From Acinetobacter cumulans (GTDB lineage Bacteria; Pseudomonadota; Gammaproteobacteria; Pseudomonadales; Moraxellaceae), in NCBI RefSeq assembly GCF_003024525.3, contig NZ_CP035934.2, forward strand, positions 2,728,001-2,792,000: 64,000 nt of DNA, given 5' to 3'. Every line of letters starts with the position of its first letter. The first letter of the stretch is position 1. Positions 55,079 to 64,000 of this stretch are shown here, piece after piece. The position numbers and the translations under genes were made by a program. The notes beneath the pieces are model-generated. The model saw only the letters and a list, made by a program, of their open reading frames with translations, was not told the origin of the DNA and made no database searches.

Positions 55079-55906
55079 TTATGAAACTTTAGTCTCATGC
55101 TCTAGCTGGAAATAGGCATCAAAACGACAGGCATCGCCTTGCCATTGATGATTCGGGACTTGATTCGCCAAAAATACAGCCAAACGCGGACGCTTCACCA
55201 CCACGCGCTTTGCAACTTTTTGTGCCAATGCCAAAAGATTATCACCTAAATCCATCTCACCATCTTCAGGCAAAAGCATGTGCAGTAATTGCATTTGCTT
55301 TTTGACTTGCGCTTGCTTTTTAACAGCTTGCTGGTTTTGATCGCGCTGTGGGAACATCGGATCTAAATACACCACATCATACAATTGCTGTGCTGAGGCT
55401 TGCTGTTGCAGAAAATCAGCCGAATCAGAAAATACCAAACGAATTCTTTCTGCCGTCGTCTTTAAGAATGGATCCAACAACGCACGTTGCTGTGAATCTT
55501 CCAACAAGGTAAATAAAATAGGATGGCGCTCAACCAAAGTGATGTGTGCACCCAAGTGCGCCATTAATAAACTGTCATGCCCTAAACCTGCTGTCGCATC
55601 AATCAAACGCTGTTTTTCAGACAGATTACATGCTCGCGCAATCATTTCAGACTTGAGTGAAGCGCGTTTCAAACGTCCAGCTTCTGCTTTCCAATCAGGT
55701 TGCATTTTCATGCCATTGGCGCATAACCAAAGACCATCAGCATCTACACATAAAGCTAAATCTGGATGCTGTCTAAAGAATCGCGCATTGAGCTTTTCTG
55801 TAAGCTCAATATTTACATCTACACCACGTGAAGAAAGCACAGCAGAGAACTGCTGTGCTTTCACTTCAAACTCGGCTTCTGTGTATAAGCGAATAACGCT
55901 TACCAT
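55079..55906 (-). CDS. rsmJ: 16S rRNA (guanine(1516)-N(2))-methyltransferase
   Basis: RsmJ methylates G1516 of 16S rRNA. Markers: [20 protein letters not shown] (SAM motif), [11 protein letters not shown], and [15 protein letters not shown] with the catalytic motif, then [12 protein letters not shown]. The ATG at 55906 lies inside the end of uppP (seven-base overlap) and follows GGAAATT; an upstream in-frame start would lie deep in uppP. It is 275 residues. Confidence 0.9.
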   Translation of the reverse strand: MVSVIRLYTEAEFEVKAQQFSAVLSSRGVDVNIELTEKLNARFFRQHPDLALCVDADGLWLCANGMKMQPDWKAEAGRLKRASLKSEMIARACNLSEKQRLIDATAGLGHDSLLMAHLGAHITLVERHPILFTLLEDSQQRALLDPFLKTTAERIRLVFSDSADFLQQQASAQQLYDVVYLDPMFPQRDQNQQAVKKQAQVKKQMQLLHMLLPEDGEMDLGDNLLALAQKVAKRVVVKRPRLAVFLANQVPNHQWQGDACRFDAYFQLEHETKVS

Positions 55907-56724
55907 AATTTCCAGCCTGTCATTACGAACAATAAAATTAATAAACCAGAGGCAATTCGGTACCATGCAAAGACCATGAAATCACGTTTTGCAACATAAG
56001 CCACCAATACGCGAATCAAAACCAAGGCCGAAATAAATGAAACCAATAGACCTGTAGCTAAAACTGCCCAATCTTCTGTAGTAGTAAACACATGATAGCT
56101 TTGATACAAATCTAAAAGACCCGCACCAATAATCACTGGAATACCTAAGAAGAAAGAAAACTCAGTGGCTGCTTTACGTGAAACACCTAAGAACATTGCA
56201 CCAATAATGGTTGCACCTGAACGCGATGTACCTGGGATTAAGGACAACACTTGAATTAAACCAATATAAATGGCTTCTTTAAAACTAATGTTTTCAACTT
56301 CTTGTGCATTTACTTTAGGTGGATGTTTTTCAATCCAAATAATAATAAAACCACCAATGATCAAGCCAATTGCCACAGCAATATCATTAAACAGTAGATC
56401 TTTAACGGTTTGTCCAAAAGTTAAGCCCACTAACACAATAGGAATCGAGGCTAAAATAAGACTAAAACCTAAATGGCGCCCTTTGGGTTCACCTGTGAAC
56501 ATACCAGTTGCAGCACCCCAAAGACGCGACCAATATTCATAGATGACTGCAGCAATTGCCCCCATTTGAATCGCAATGACAAAAACATCGCTTTTCTCTT
56601 TGGTCCAAAAATCCATTAATTCAGATGCAAGAATTAAGTGGCCAGTACTGGAAATAGGCAAAAATTCTGTAATACCTTCAACAATACCCATGATTGCCGC
56701 TTTGAGCAGCAGTAAAAGATCCAT
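55900..56724 (-). CDS. uppP: undecaprenyl-diphosphatase UppP (BacA)
   Basis: An integral membrane phosphatase that recycles undecaprenyl pyrophosphate for peptidoglycan synthesis; overexpression gives bacitracin resistance in E. coli. Active-site motifs are [20 protein letters not shown] near residue 14 and [17 protein letters not shown] near residue 165. About eight helices; 274 residues. It is 12 bp after tsaB on the same strand and overlaps rsmJ. Confidence 0.94.
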   Translation of the reverse strand: MDLLLLLKAAIMGIVEGITEFLPISSTGHLILASELMDFWTKEKSDVFVIAIQMGAIAAVIYEYWSRLWGAATGMFTGEPKGRHLGFSLILASIPIVLVGLTFGQTVKDLLFNDIAVAIGLIIGGFIIIWIEKHPPKVNAQEVENISFKEAIYIGLIQVLSLIPGTSRSGATIIGAMFLGVSRKAATEFSFFLGIPVIIGAGLLDLYQSYHVFTTTEDWAVLATGLLVSFISALVLIRVLVAYVAKRDFMVFAWYRIASGLLILLFVMTGWKLW

Positions 56725-56736
56725 ACCTATTCCTAA

Positions 56737-57402
56737 TTATGGTTTGCCTTGTTCTGGAATTTTTTTCCAGGCATTATCGCGTAAATATACAGGTAGTGCA
56801 TATTCCGCACTTACCCAATTTTTTTTCAGTGCTTGTGCATTTGCAATCGTCGCAATATCTTGCGCCGTTGCAGTAACTGCGACGTACTGTACTTGTTCTG
56901 GCTTAACTAAAGCTGAACCCGAGCCAATAACTGTAAATTTTACAGCTTGCTCAGCTTCGCTATAGCTTAATAATTGTTCTTCATCAATGGCCTGCATAAT
57001 GCCATCTGCATCTAATTCAAAGCTTGCAATATAGACTTCTTGCATACGTGCATCGAGCACTGCTGTCACCGCGGTTAAACCCGCAATACGATAGGCTGCT
57101 TGTGCCATCGCTTGTAAGGTCGATACTGGCACGACAGGCAAATCATTGGCCCATGCCAAGGCCTGCGTTACAGCAGCATTAATACGAACACCGCTAAAAG
57201 AGCCCGGACCACGACTAAACGCAATTGCAGTTAAATCAGTTGCTTGAATACCTAATTCTTTAAAACCTTGCTCAATAAGAGGCAAAATCGTTTGCGTCTG
57301 TGCTTTTGCACGCGCATCTAATTGGAAGTAGAGTTCTTGATTATCTTCTGCAATACATACGGAACACTGCTCGTTCGCAGTTTCCAGTGCCAGCACTTTC
57401 AT
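56737..57402 (-). CDS. tsaB: tRNA threonylcarbamoyladenosine biosynthesis protein TsaB
   Basis: The TsaB subunit that bridges TsaD and TsaE in synthesis of t6A at tRNA position 37. The N-terminus MKVLALETANEQCSVCIAED, IAFSRGPGSFSGVRINAAVTQALA and AVLDARMQEVYIASFE are TsaB hallmarks. It is 221 residues. The ATG at 57402 was chosen over a TTG two codons earlier. Confidence 0.9.
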   Translation of the reverse strand: MKVLALETANEQCSVCIAEDNQELYFQLDARAKAQTQTILPLIEQGFKELGIQATDLTAIAFSRGPGSFSGVRINAAVTQALAWANDLPVVPVSTLQAMAQAAYRIAGLTAVTAVLDARMQEVYIASFELDADGIMQAIDEEQLLSYSEAEQAVKFTVIGSGSALVKPEQVQYVAVTATAQDIATIANAQALKKNWVSAEYALPVYLRDNAWKKIPEQGKP

Positions 57403-57546
57403 GCACAACCTTATTTAAGTCAATCTGAAAAATGACCAATATCATACTCCACTCATGCGTAGTGCGCGAGGAAATCTCTGTGAGTATGATATTTGACCGT
57501 AGAAAGATAATGCATTCACCCAAACTGAGTGCAGCCTATGGTTGCC

Positions 57547-58080
57547 TTAATCCAAATGCACCACTTCTAAATTTTTAAATTTCGAAAAGTGCGATGCATA
57601 ATGTAAAGCACTCATTTTTAATTTTGCAGCTGTCACATCATCTAAAGTTTTTACTACTTTGCCAGGTGAACCCATCACCACAGAATTATCTGGAATCACC
57701 TTGCCTTCAGGTATTAAAGCATTAGCACCAATAATACAATTTTTACCAATCACAGCGTGATTGAGCACCACAGCATTAATACCAATTAAGCTGTTATCAC
57801 CGACCGTACACCCATGCAACATGGCTTGATGTCCAATGGTGACATATTCCCCTATATGCATTTCAATACCAGCATCGGTATGTAGCACCGCATTTTCTTG
57901 CACATTGGTAAAATCGCCCAGCTTAATTTTAGCATTGTCGGCACGAATCACTGCACCAAACCAAATACTCACTTGCTGACCCAATTCAACCTGTCCAATG
58001 ACGGTGGCATTATCTGCGGCCCAACCATTCCAAGGACGAATACTCGCTTGTGGGCAATGCCCTTCAAATTTATAGAACAT
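57547..58080 (-). CDS. gamma carbonic anhydrase-like protein (YrdA family)
   Basis: A 177-residue left-handed beta-helix (hexapeptide repeat) protein. Potential zinc-binding histidines are seen in LHTDAGIEMHIGEYVTIGHQAMLHG. The repeats run VEL-type, such as VIGQVELGQQVSIWFGAV and SLIGINAVVLNHAVIGKNCIIG. Some members lack carbonic anhydrase activity. It is followed 13 bp upstream in the same direction by a Nudix gene, so they may be co-transcribed. Confidence 0.85.
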   Translation of the reverse strand: MFYKFEGHCPQASIRPWNGWAADNATVIGQVELGQQVSIWFGAVIRADNAKIKLGDFTNVQENAVLHTDAGIEMHIGEYVTIGHQAMLHGCTVGDNSLIGINAVVLNHAVIGKNCIIGANALIPEGKVIPDNSVVMGSPGKVVKTLDDVTAAKLKMSALHYASHFSKFKNLEVVHLD

Positions 58081-58092
58081 AGTGCACTCGTT

Positions 58093-58692
58093 TTATTTCA
58101 TTTTAAATACAGGAGAATTGACAAGAAATGGCCATTCTTTTTGATAATTAAGACCATATTGAAAGAGTGATACCAACATGCGCGCTGTTAGCCCCCAAAC
58201 AATTTCATTTTCCACTCGCATACTTGGAAAATATAAGGACTGATGGGCATAACGCACTTCATAAGGAATGGGCGGTGCGTCCATTAACTTTTGTAAGGAG
58301 GCAAAAAAAATACGATCAATTTCTGTGGGTTGTGCAATCAACTCCACTTGAGGCGGAATAAGGCCCACGACCGGCTTCACCAACATGCCATTACGGGCTT
58401 TTTGCATAGGCAACTCCCCCAACAATTGCACATCAAATGGATTCAGCGCGGTTTCTTCTTGAGCCTCACGTAAGGCCACCACAATATTACTCGTATCGTT
58501 TGGATCGCGCTTACCTCCAGGGAAAGATACTTCCCCAGCATGATTATTTAAATAGGCCGATCGGCGGGTTAATAAAACTTTGGGGCTAGACTCATTGGTA
58601 ATCGCAATTAACACCGCCGCTTGTGCAGGTTGGGTACGGCGAGAAAAGCGTAAACTTTGCTGCAGTACATGCGTCAATAAACGATCATCCAT
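58093..58692 (-). CDS. CoA pyrophosphatase, Nudix family (NudL-like)
   Basis: A 199-residue Nudix hydrolase of the CoA pyrophosphatase type: KVLLTRRSAYLNNHAGEVSFPGGKRD matches the UPF0035 signature ahead of the Nudix box, whose acidic helix is ALREAQEETAL (REAQEE). Such enzymes cleave CoA to 3',5'-ADP and phosphopantetheine. AAGGAT precedes the ATG. It lies 12 bp ahead of the carbonic anhydrase-like gene. Confidence 0.85.
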   Translation of the reverse strand: MDDRLLTHVLQQSLRFSRRTQPAQAAVLIAITNESSPKVLLTRRSAYLNNHAGEVSFPGGKRDPNDTSNIVVALREAQEETALNPFDVQLLGELPMQKARNGMLVKPVVGLIPPQVELIAQPTEIDRIFFASLQKLMDAPPIPYEVRYAHQSLYFPSMRVENEIVWGLTARMLVSLFQYGLNYQKEWPFLVNSPVFKMK

Positions 58693-58811
58693 TCGTCTTT
58701 ATCCTTATTTTTTCAATATTTTCATCATAGCCGAATTTTAGTGCTTGTGTTTAGAAATGATGCTAAACATTTATTTTTCAGTTATGCTGATCACTCACTT
58801 TATCATTGACG

Positions 58812-59366
58812 ATGAATATGAATTTTTGTAGTAACTGTGGACATAAAACAGCAGAAAAAATTCCTCTTGGCGATCACCAAGTGCGTCATGTATGTACACA
58901 ATGCAATACCATCCATTATGTCAATCCTAAAGTGATTTGCGGTGCACTTGCACTTTGGGAAGATAAAGTCTTATTGTGTCGACGTGCCATTGAGCCACGT
59001 TATGGACTTTGGACACTGCCTGCAGGCTATATGGAACTGTTTGAAACCATGGAACAAGGCGCTGCACGTGAAACACGTGAAGAAGCAGAGGCCGAAGTCA
59101 ACATTCAGCAACTTTACTGCATGTACAATATTCCACGTATTGGACAAATCTATGTCTTATTTAAGGCAGAGCTTGTAAATGGTGAGTTTGGTGCAGGTGA
59201 AGAAACCATCGAATCTCGCTTATTTAGTGAAGATGAAATTCCATGGAATGATCTTGCATTTCCAAGTGTAGAACGCACGCTTAGACATTATTTTGCGGAC
59301 CGTAAAACGGGACAATTTGAGACCCATTTAGAAACTTTAGGTACACGACTCGACCATACAGGTTAA
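58812..59366 (+). CDS. Nudix hydrolase with N-terminal zinc ribbon
   Basis: A 184-residue protein. A four-cysteine zinc ribbon (FCSNCGHKT ... HVCTQCNTIHY) precedes a Nudix domain with box AGYMELFETMEQGAARETREEAEAEV. This arrangement resembles the ADP-ribose/NADH-type Nudix enzymes of COG1051; the substrate is not established. The ATG at 58812 was chosen (others at 58818 and a TTG at 58806); no clear Shine-Dalgarno helps. Confidence 0.83.
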   Translation: MNMNFCSNCGHKTAEKIPLGDHQVRHVCTQCNTIHYVNPKVICGALALWEDKVLLCRRAIEPRYGLWTLPAGYMELFETMEQGAARETREEAEAEVNIQQLYCMYNIPRIGQIYVLFKAELVNGEFGAGEETIESRLFSEDEIPWNDLAFPSVERTLRHYFADRKTGQFETHLETLGTRLDHTG

Positions 59367-59422
59367 TGCCCTGTGTGATTGCATAGCTTCATTAAAAATG
59401 AATACGTGTGTTACCCAAATGC

Positions 59423-59448
59423 AAAAGCCCATCCGAAGATGGGCTTTT
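59423..59448. terminator. bidirectional terminator between the Nudix gene and filF
   Basis: AAAAGCCCATC-CGAA-GATGGGCTTTT between converging genes. Confidence 0.88.
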
Positions 59449-59471
59449 ATTTTATTCAAGTCTAGACCTTT

Positions 59472-61487
59472 TTATTTAGCCTTTACCGTATAACACGGTG
59501 CAAGATCGAAAGTAATTTCACCACCGGCAAGTTTGGCAATCTCTTTAGATTCTGTGTCTGCAGGTACACTATTACTGTAGGTGCCGTTAAAACTTGCAAA
59601 ACTGTTGGCCCATCGTACCTTCTGATTTGCAGAGTCAGTCATTACCACACCACTTGGTTTCACACCTGCAGAAGCAGAAAGTAAATTCGCCATTTGCAAT
59701 AATGCACCACCCACCACAATATTTGTTGAGCTATCTGTAGACGTTTGAATTGTGGTATTCATCCCAATCAAAGCGCCATTTAATGTGCCCAAGGCTTTAT
59801 CTGCCAAAATCATACGCAGTGAGATGGTTTCAGGTGTAACCTTTGAACCTCTCGTAAACGTACGAGTGACTGTACCAATACGATATTGCTGCGTATTCTG
59901 ATCATCAAGCATGGTGTATTTATCTAATACATCTTGACCACTACAACCAACCTTATCATCTGTAGATAAATCTACTGTACCAATAGCTGTATCAAATATA
60001 TTCGCAGGTACATTCGGTTTAATGTTGGTACGAATATCCCCATTACGGTCAATCACAATGCCAAGTTTGACTGATTTAACCGTTGTATTATTAAATTTAA
60101 ACGTTAAGTCCGCATATAAAGGGAATACATAGGTTGATTTTGGTGTGTTGGCTTGAGTACTAAAAACATTTTTGTCTAAATAAGACAATGGATACAACTT
60201 ATATAAATCCAATGTGCCTTTATATAAGCTACCATTCACAGTTTGATTCCATAAACCATAATTAGCAGCATCTGCACTCGTAATTTCTGATTCTTTTTTA
60301 TTGGTAAGCGTTTGGTATAAAGTCCCGCCTGAACCCACCACCATTTTATTCGCCAGCAACGTACCTTGCGTAATCACCAACGGTTGAGCACCTGCTTCAT
60401 CTACATCAAACTTAAAGCCCAGTTTGCGTGCATGGTCAATTTCCTTAGTTAAAGGGTCAATCCATGTCTCTTGTGGTGTGGCTGTCATCTGCTTAGGCTT
60501 GACCTTGGTCATGAGCAACGCATTCGTCCCACCAATCGTTGTTAATGACTGATCAACCGTACCACGCCATTGTAACCCGCTACCGAAAGTCACGCCTTGA
60601 CGGTCAGTCATTAATAAAAAGTGACCAAAAATATTACTCTTCGCCATATCAGATGGTGCGCAAACATCCTTATCACAGCCAACCAAACCATTTGAGCCAC
60701 TTACCGCACTAATCAAACTTTGCTCTGTTGAAAATAAAGCAAATTCAGGTTGATATACAGCTGCGGTTGAAATATTCATTAAATTTTCAACCACTGAAAA
60801 TGCTTCAGTTGCACTAATTGGTGTTTGACCTAGCCATTGATTCAACCAAGTTGCAAACTCAGTATCACTAAAGCCAACCAAAGTGGCTGTTGTGACTGTT
60901 TTATCTAAACTTTCAATTGCTTGACGATTACTGTCGCTGATATATACAGGCTGAATTTCAGTTGCAGATGCTACTTGATTATTTTTCATACCCAAGGCTT
61001 GTATTATCATGGCTAAACGCATCGCCACTTTTACCGTTGCATCAGTTGGGCTAATAGCCTGCGCTTGTTGCTTGGTCATACCATAGGCTAAATCAATTAA
61101 GGTTAAGCGTGGAGGTGTGCTCGAGCTTGCCACTTTAGACAAATTATCAAGTTGTATACTCCCCAGCTCTATACGCTTGTCTTTTTCACCTTGTAGATAA
61201 AAATTCACCGTATCACCGACACGGCATGCCCCAGAAGACACACCTTCACTGGCATCAAACAAGGTCACAAATTTATTTTTGCTATCACTTGAACAGGTAA
61301 AATTAATGCCATCCACAGGATAATCTAATATAAATTCTACACATTTTTCACTGGCACTCTTACAGGCACCATTTACTGTACTGCTATCGTAAGTTTCTGG
61401 AATAACTTTTGCACTTTCACCACCACAACCGCTTAATGCAGCAACCAAAGCAGTGACTGCAAATGGTAAAGCATATATTTTTTTCAT
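59472..61487 (-). CDS. filF: FilF-like surface lipoprotein
   Basis: A 671-residue precursor with a lipoprotein signal ending LSGCGGES (lipobox LSGC). The mature protein is Thr/Ser/Asn-rich and has paired cysteines (GACKSASEKC; VGCDKDVCAP). It has no domain I recognise except its position behind filE and a FadL-type gene, the arrangement of the Acinetobacter fil cluster, where it is called FilF. The role is unknown, with pilus assembly suggested only by the name. Gene symbol from context. Confidence 0.7.
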   Translation of the reverse strand: MKKIYALPFAVTALVAALSGCGGESAKVIPETYDSSTVNGACKSASEKCVEFILDYPVDGINFTCSSDSKNKFVTLFDASEGVSSGACRVGDTVNFYLQGEKDKRIELGSIQLDNLSKVASSSTPPRLTLIDLAYGMTKQQAQAISPTDATVKVAMRLAMIIQALGMKNNQVASATEIQPVYISDSNRQAIESLDKTVTTATLVGFSDTEFATWLNQWLGQTPISATEAFSVVENLMNISTAAVYQPEFALFSTEQSLISAVSGSNGLVGCDKDVCAPSDMAKSNIFGHFLLMTDRQGVTFGSGLQWRGTVDQSLTTIGGTNALLMTKVKPKQMTATPQETWIDPLTKEIDHARKLGFKFDVDEAGAQPLVITQGTLLANKMVVGSGGTLYQTLTNKKESEITSADAANYGLWNQTVNGSLYKGTLDLYKLYPLSYLDKNVFSTQANTPKSTYVFPLYADLTFKFNNTTVKSVKLGIVIDRNGDIRTNIKPNVPANIFDTAIGTVDLSTDDKVGCSGQDVLDKYTMLDDQNTQQYRIGTVTRTFTRGSKVTPETISLRMILADKALGTLNGALIGMNTTIQTSTDSSTNIVVGGALLQMANLLSASAGVKPSGVVMTDSANQKVRWANSFASFNGTYSNSVPADTESKEIAKLAGGEITFDLAPCYTVKAK

Positions 61488-61508
61488 CCTGATTCTCTTT
61501 TTCTATCC

Positions 61509-62879
61509 TTAACGGATTGCAATTAATTTAAGTTGTCCTTGATTACTTAATACACGCTCATCGACATCAATGGCTGTTGCGAGCGGTGTCAGTAATAAAT
61601 ATGTCGTACCTGAAGGAACTTGAATTACGCCTTCAATTTTTTCTCGGTATAAATGACTTGCATTAGCATCGTTATTTTTATAACCTCCTGCGCCTTCCAT
61701 TACACAGCCTTTAGCGTCTAAAAATACGGCAAAAGGCCAATAAAATACAGGCTTATTTTGCTTCGATGCATACGAATGTATTTCAATATTTTTAATCGTC
61801 GTGTCTAACTTAACAAGTTCAAAATCAAATTGTGCATTGAGTGGCGCACGTGGCCATAAATTGGTATCTTGCTGAGCTTTTAACACTTTGGCTTTTAATA
61901 ATTGTTTCTGGTCAAAGCATTGTTGCCCAAGACCTTCAACCGTATCTGCTTTTGATACCCGATAGTAACTGGTCGAAAGTACAATTGGCTTATCTTCTGC
62001 AGGACGATTTTTCTTAAATAAATTATCAATAACAGACTGTCCTACACCTTTTTCACGCTCAACCATCTGCATTCGTGTTGCACCAGTTTTAGGATCAATT
62101 ACGCCTTCTGGCATCGCATAAAAACGTTTTTTACCCTCAAGATTAAATTCTTTTTCTTCTAAATACTCATTATTCACATACGTATCACCATCAATGGTCG
62201 ATAACTCTGTGCGCTTTTGATCCTGTACAATTGCAGGCATTGGCGGGGTTTTTGTCACCTTTTTAGGTTGCTCTACAATCGCTTTGCTTTGTTTCTCACT
62301 AGCAACTTTTGGCAATACTTCAGTCGTTTGCTTTGCTACTTGTACAGCAGTATTCTGATTCGGCTTCGCCACTGTGAGGTCTTGATTAACCGGTGTATAA
62401 ACAACTGTGCTTTGCTGTTTATTTAACGTTTTTTCAACCTGTTTTTCAGTAACATCGTGCTGTGGTTTTGGTGTTGAAATGGCCGGATTTGCTTGATCAA
62501 TCTGCTTTTCTTCACGCACGACCACCTGCTGAGCATTTTTTTGCGTACTCTTCATCTGTTGTTGATGTTGTTCTTGCGCTACACCTTGCACAATCTGCGA
62601 AGGTCGCTTTCCAGCTAAGCCACGAACAACATCCTGAACATGAGCTTCACGTTCAGGATCTAAATAAGAAGGTGATTCAGTTTTTACACTCGCTGTATCT
62701 ACTGAAGCTGTGCTCTCCTGCACCTTTACCTTCTTCTTTATTGGAAGATCTGGGCGCTGTACCACAATTGGACGCCCATCAGGTCCAATAATGGTATGAA
62801 ATATACCTTCTGCATAGACATTCGATACTGATGCTAACCCTAACATCAGCATCATGTTCAACAAGTGCTTTTTATTCAT
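61509..62879 (-). CDS. filE: FilE-like secreted protein
   Basis: A 456-residue precursor with a Sec signal (about residues 1-22, NKKHLLNMMLMLGLASVSNVYA). The mature N-terminus EGIFHTIIGPDGRPIVVQRP resembles a DUF4124-like start, followed by a Gln/Lys/Val-rich disordered linker (about 45-250) and a folded C-terminal part. It matches the gene called filE in Acinetobacter, 'putative pilus assembly', whose function is not proven. The start is either the ATG at 62879 (chosen, better signal peptide) or at 62900, which overlaps the upstream stop codon. Confidence 0.72.
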   Translation of the reverse strand: MNKKHLLNMMLMLGLASVSNVYAEGIFHTIIGPDGRPIVVQRPDLPIKKKVKVQESTASVDTASVKTESPSYLDPEREAHVQDVVRGLAGKRPSQIVQGVAQEQHQQQMKSTQKNAQQVVVREEKQIDQANPAISTPKPQHDVTEKQVEKTLNKQQSTVVYTPVNQDLTVAKPNQNTAVQVAKQTTEVLPKVASEKQSKAIVEQPKKVTKTPPMPAIVQDQKRTELSTIDGDTYVNNEYLEEKEFNLEGKKRFYAMPEGVIDPKTGATRMQMVEREKGVGQSVIDNLFKKNRPAEDKPIVLSTSYYRVSKADTVEGLGQQCFDQKQLLKAKVLKAQQDTNLWPRAPLNAQFDFELVKLDTTIKNIEIHSYASKQNKPVFYWPFAVFLDAKGCVMEGAGGYKNNDANASHLYREKIEGVIQVPSGTTYLLLTPLATAIDVDERVLSNQGQLKLIAIR

Positions 62880-62893
62880 CCTGAATACTAGTC

Positions 62894-64000
62894 CTACCAT
62901 CGTGTTCTATAGTTCAATCCTAAAATAGTAATTTTGGTATCTGTCTTCACGTTTAAACCAGCATAAGGGTTTAATAAAATATTATTTACCCCAGTTTGGT
63001 TAGCCAAGCTACTAGTGTTTGCAGGAATACTATCGCGACTGCGTAAGAAACCAATAGACAAGTCCAAGTCTGTATCAGCATCAAAACGGTAGCCCACACC
63101 TAAACCGAATAATTGTGCCCCGTTAATTGGAACCATCGTATTACGCTTCCCATCAGGAATCGAACTGGTCCGTGGTTCATAACCTGCACGAAGCTTTAAA
63201 CGATCTGTTGCTGAGTATTCAAGTCCAATGCCAAAATTCCAAGGCGATTTAAAGACTAGAGGTAAAGCTAAGGACGTATCACCAATATCTGAAGACAATA
63301 ATTTTGCAATTTTAAGTGCTGAAATTTGACGATCAAACTCAAAAGCAAACTTATCCCAAGCACTATAATCAGTCCACCCAACGTCAAAATTGACTTGTAG
63401 ATCAGGCATGATTTTGTATTTAATACCCGCTTGCATGTGCGCAGGATATTCAAAATCTATAGACACCAAGCCAGATTCAACAGCTGGGACAGCCGATGGG
63501 AAGCCTAAAATCGCCGCTAAAATTTGCCCTGTCGGTGAAGACATTAAACCTTTAATTAACTCTTGCGATGCATTACCATTTTCAATGTAATACTTACCTT
63601 TCAAACGCATCTTGGCCGCACTTTGATACACGAGACCAAAACTAAAGTCTTCTCTTGGTTCCCAAAGTACACCCAAGTTATAGCTTGGGCTCAATGACTG
63701 CTCAACAGCCAACTGCATCTGACCAAATTTATTAAACGGATTCATGCCCTCTTGAGCATTACACATCCCGAGCAACAAAATATCCGTAATAATGTCTGAA
63801 TTATTTTTAAAAGGCGTACAAACAACTTCGTCAATCATACGAAGCATACCAATCAATTCATTTGGAAAACGCAAATCCGTTTTCAATGCGATTGCTTGGT
63901 AAGACATTCCAATACCACCACCAATCGATAATTCATCATTGACTTGATAAGCCATCGTTGGAGATAAATAGGTAATACGCTCTAGAGCAACCTGCTGCCC
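62894..64000 (-). CDS. FadL/OmpP1/TodX family outer membrane protein (5' end outside window)
   Basis: The C-terminal ~368 residues of a FadL-type beta-barrel, which imports long-chain fatty acids or other hydrophobic compounds. FadL-like features are VNDELSIGGGIGMSYQ, FSFGLVYQSAAKMRLKGKY, LRAGYEPRTSSIPDGKRNTMVP and the C-terminal aromatic end ILGLNYRTRW. The frame is open to the right edge. It overlaps filE or ends 15 bp before it, depending on the filE start, and is likely filD of the fil cluster. Confidence 0.85.
   Translation of the reverse strand, partial: GQQVALERITYLSPTMAYQVNDELSIGGGIGMSYQAIALKTDLRFPNELIGMLRMIDEVVCTPFKNNSDIITDILLLGMCNAQEGMNPFNKFGQMQLAVEQSLSPSYNLGVLWEPREDFSFGLVYQSAAKMRLKGKYYIENGNASQELIKGLMSSPTGQILAAILGFPSAVPAVESGLVSIDFEYPAHMQAGIKYKIMPDLQVNFDVGWTDYSAWDKFAFEFDRQISALKIAKLLSSDIGDTSLALPLVFKSPWNFGIGLEYSATDRLKLRAGYEPRTSSIPDGKRNTMVPINGAQLFGLGVGYRFDADTDLDLSIGFLRSRDSIPANTSSLANQTGVNNILLNPYAGLNVKTDTKITILGLNYRTRW

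Noticed and set aside
57341..57523. A 60-residue minus-strand frame between the tsaB start and the carbonic anhydrase-like gene
   Set aside because: Overlaps the tsaB start in another phase and has no supporting features.

Overview
The window is a stretch of chromosome from a gammaproteobacterium that is almost certainly an Acinetobacter. The grounds are an AT-rich base composition, the pairing smc-zipA-ligA, a HemJ-type protoporphyrinogen oxidase, a bioA-F-C-D cluster, and three genes that look like the Acinetobacter filD-filE-filF set. About 70 protein genes are densely packed in short operons separated by clear intrinsic terminators. I see no rRNA, tRNA, CRISPR array or prophage. There is one insertion sequence (about 22682-24162). 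|| Layout: 1-2500 holds the start of the str operon (rpsL, then rpsG running off the left edge) and an EcsC-family gene. 2777-5275 holds fabB, hemJ and kbp. 5469-8531 is an acyl-lipid/ribosome block on the minus strand (yceD, rpmF, fabD, fabG, acpP). 8629-13534 holds an EpmC-like hydroxylase, a YciO-like protein, a GNAT enzyme, scpA-scpB and rluB. 13587-18819 is the biotin locus (BioH-like esterase, bioA, bioF, bioC, bioD and a trailing deaminase). 18861-22636 holds a peroxiredoxin, a ferritin-like protein, rlmF and an AT-rich patch with an orphan MreB-like mini-protein beside the IS. 24467-37600 holds a reductase, ligA, zipA, smc, a GntR regulator, a TauE-type permease, birA, coaX and ffh. 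|| 37739-43670 holds an assembly-type membrane protein, then a long AT-rich gap and a five-gene type IV pilin/pseudopilin cluster. That cluster ends in an 832-residue protein with a PilX-like N-terminus and a repetitive bactofilin-like beta-solenoid. 43872-46945 holds dusC, an SseB-like and a NERD protein, and two tandem SugE/Gdx guanidinium exporters. The exporters sit behind a two-hairpin guanidine-II (mini-ykkC) riboswitch. 47096-50988 is a copper-resistance operon (a Cys/His-rich protein, copA with a 39-bp tandem repeat, a His/Met-rich periplasmic protein, copB). 51090-51378 contains a set of DnaA-box-like 9-mers, five of them in perfect 12-bp register, next to rpe. 52278-59366 holds a DUF2218 gene, S-formylglutathione hydrolase, a membrane-anchored C13 (caspase-fold) peptidase, rsmJ, uppP, tsaB, a gamma-carbonic anhydrase and two Nudix enzymes. 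59472-64000 holds filF, filE and the 3' part of a FadL-family porin gene. || The most promising material for something undescribed is the pilin cluster with the beta-solenoid protein in place of a PilY1 tip adhesin, and the phased DnaA-box array. After these come the copper operon with its duplicated gene junctions, the membrane C13 peptidase and the MreB-like mini-protein. All calls come from reading the sequence; no database search was run.
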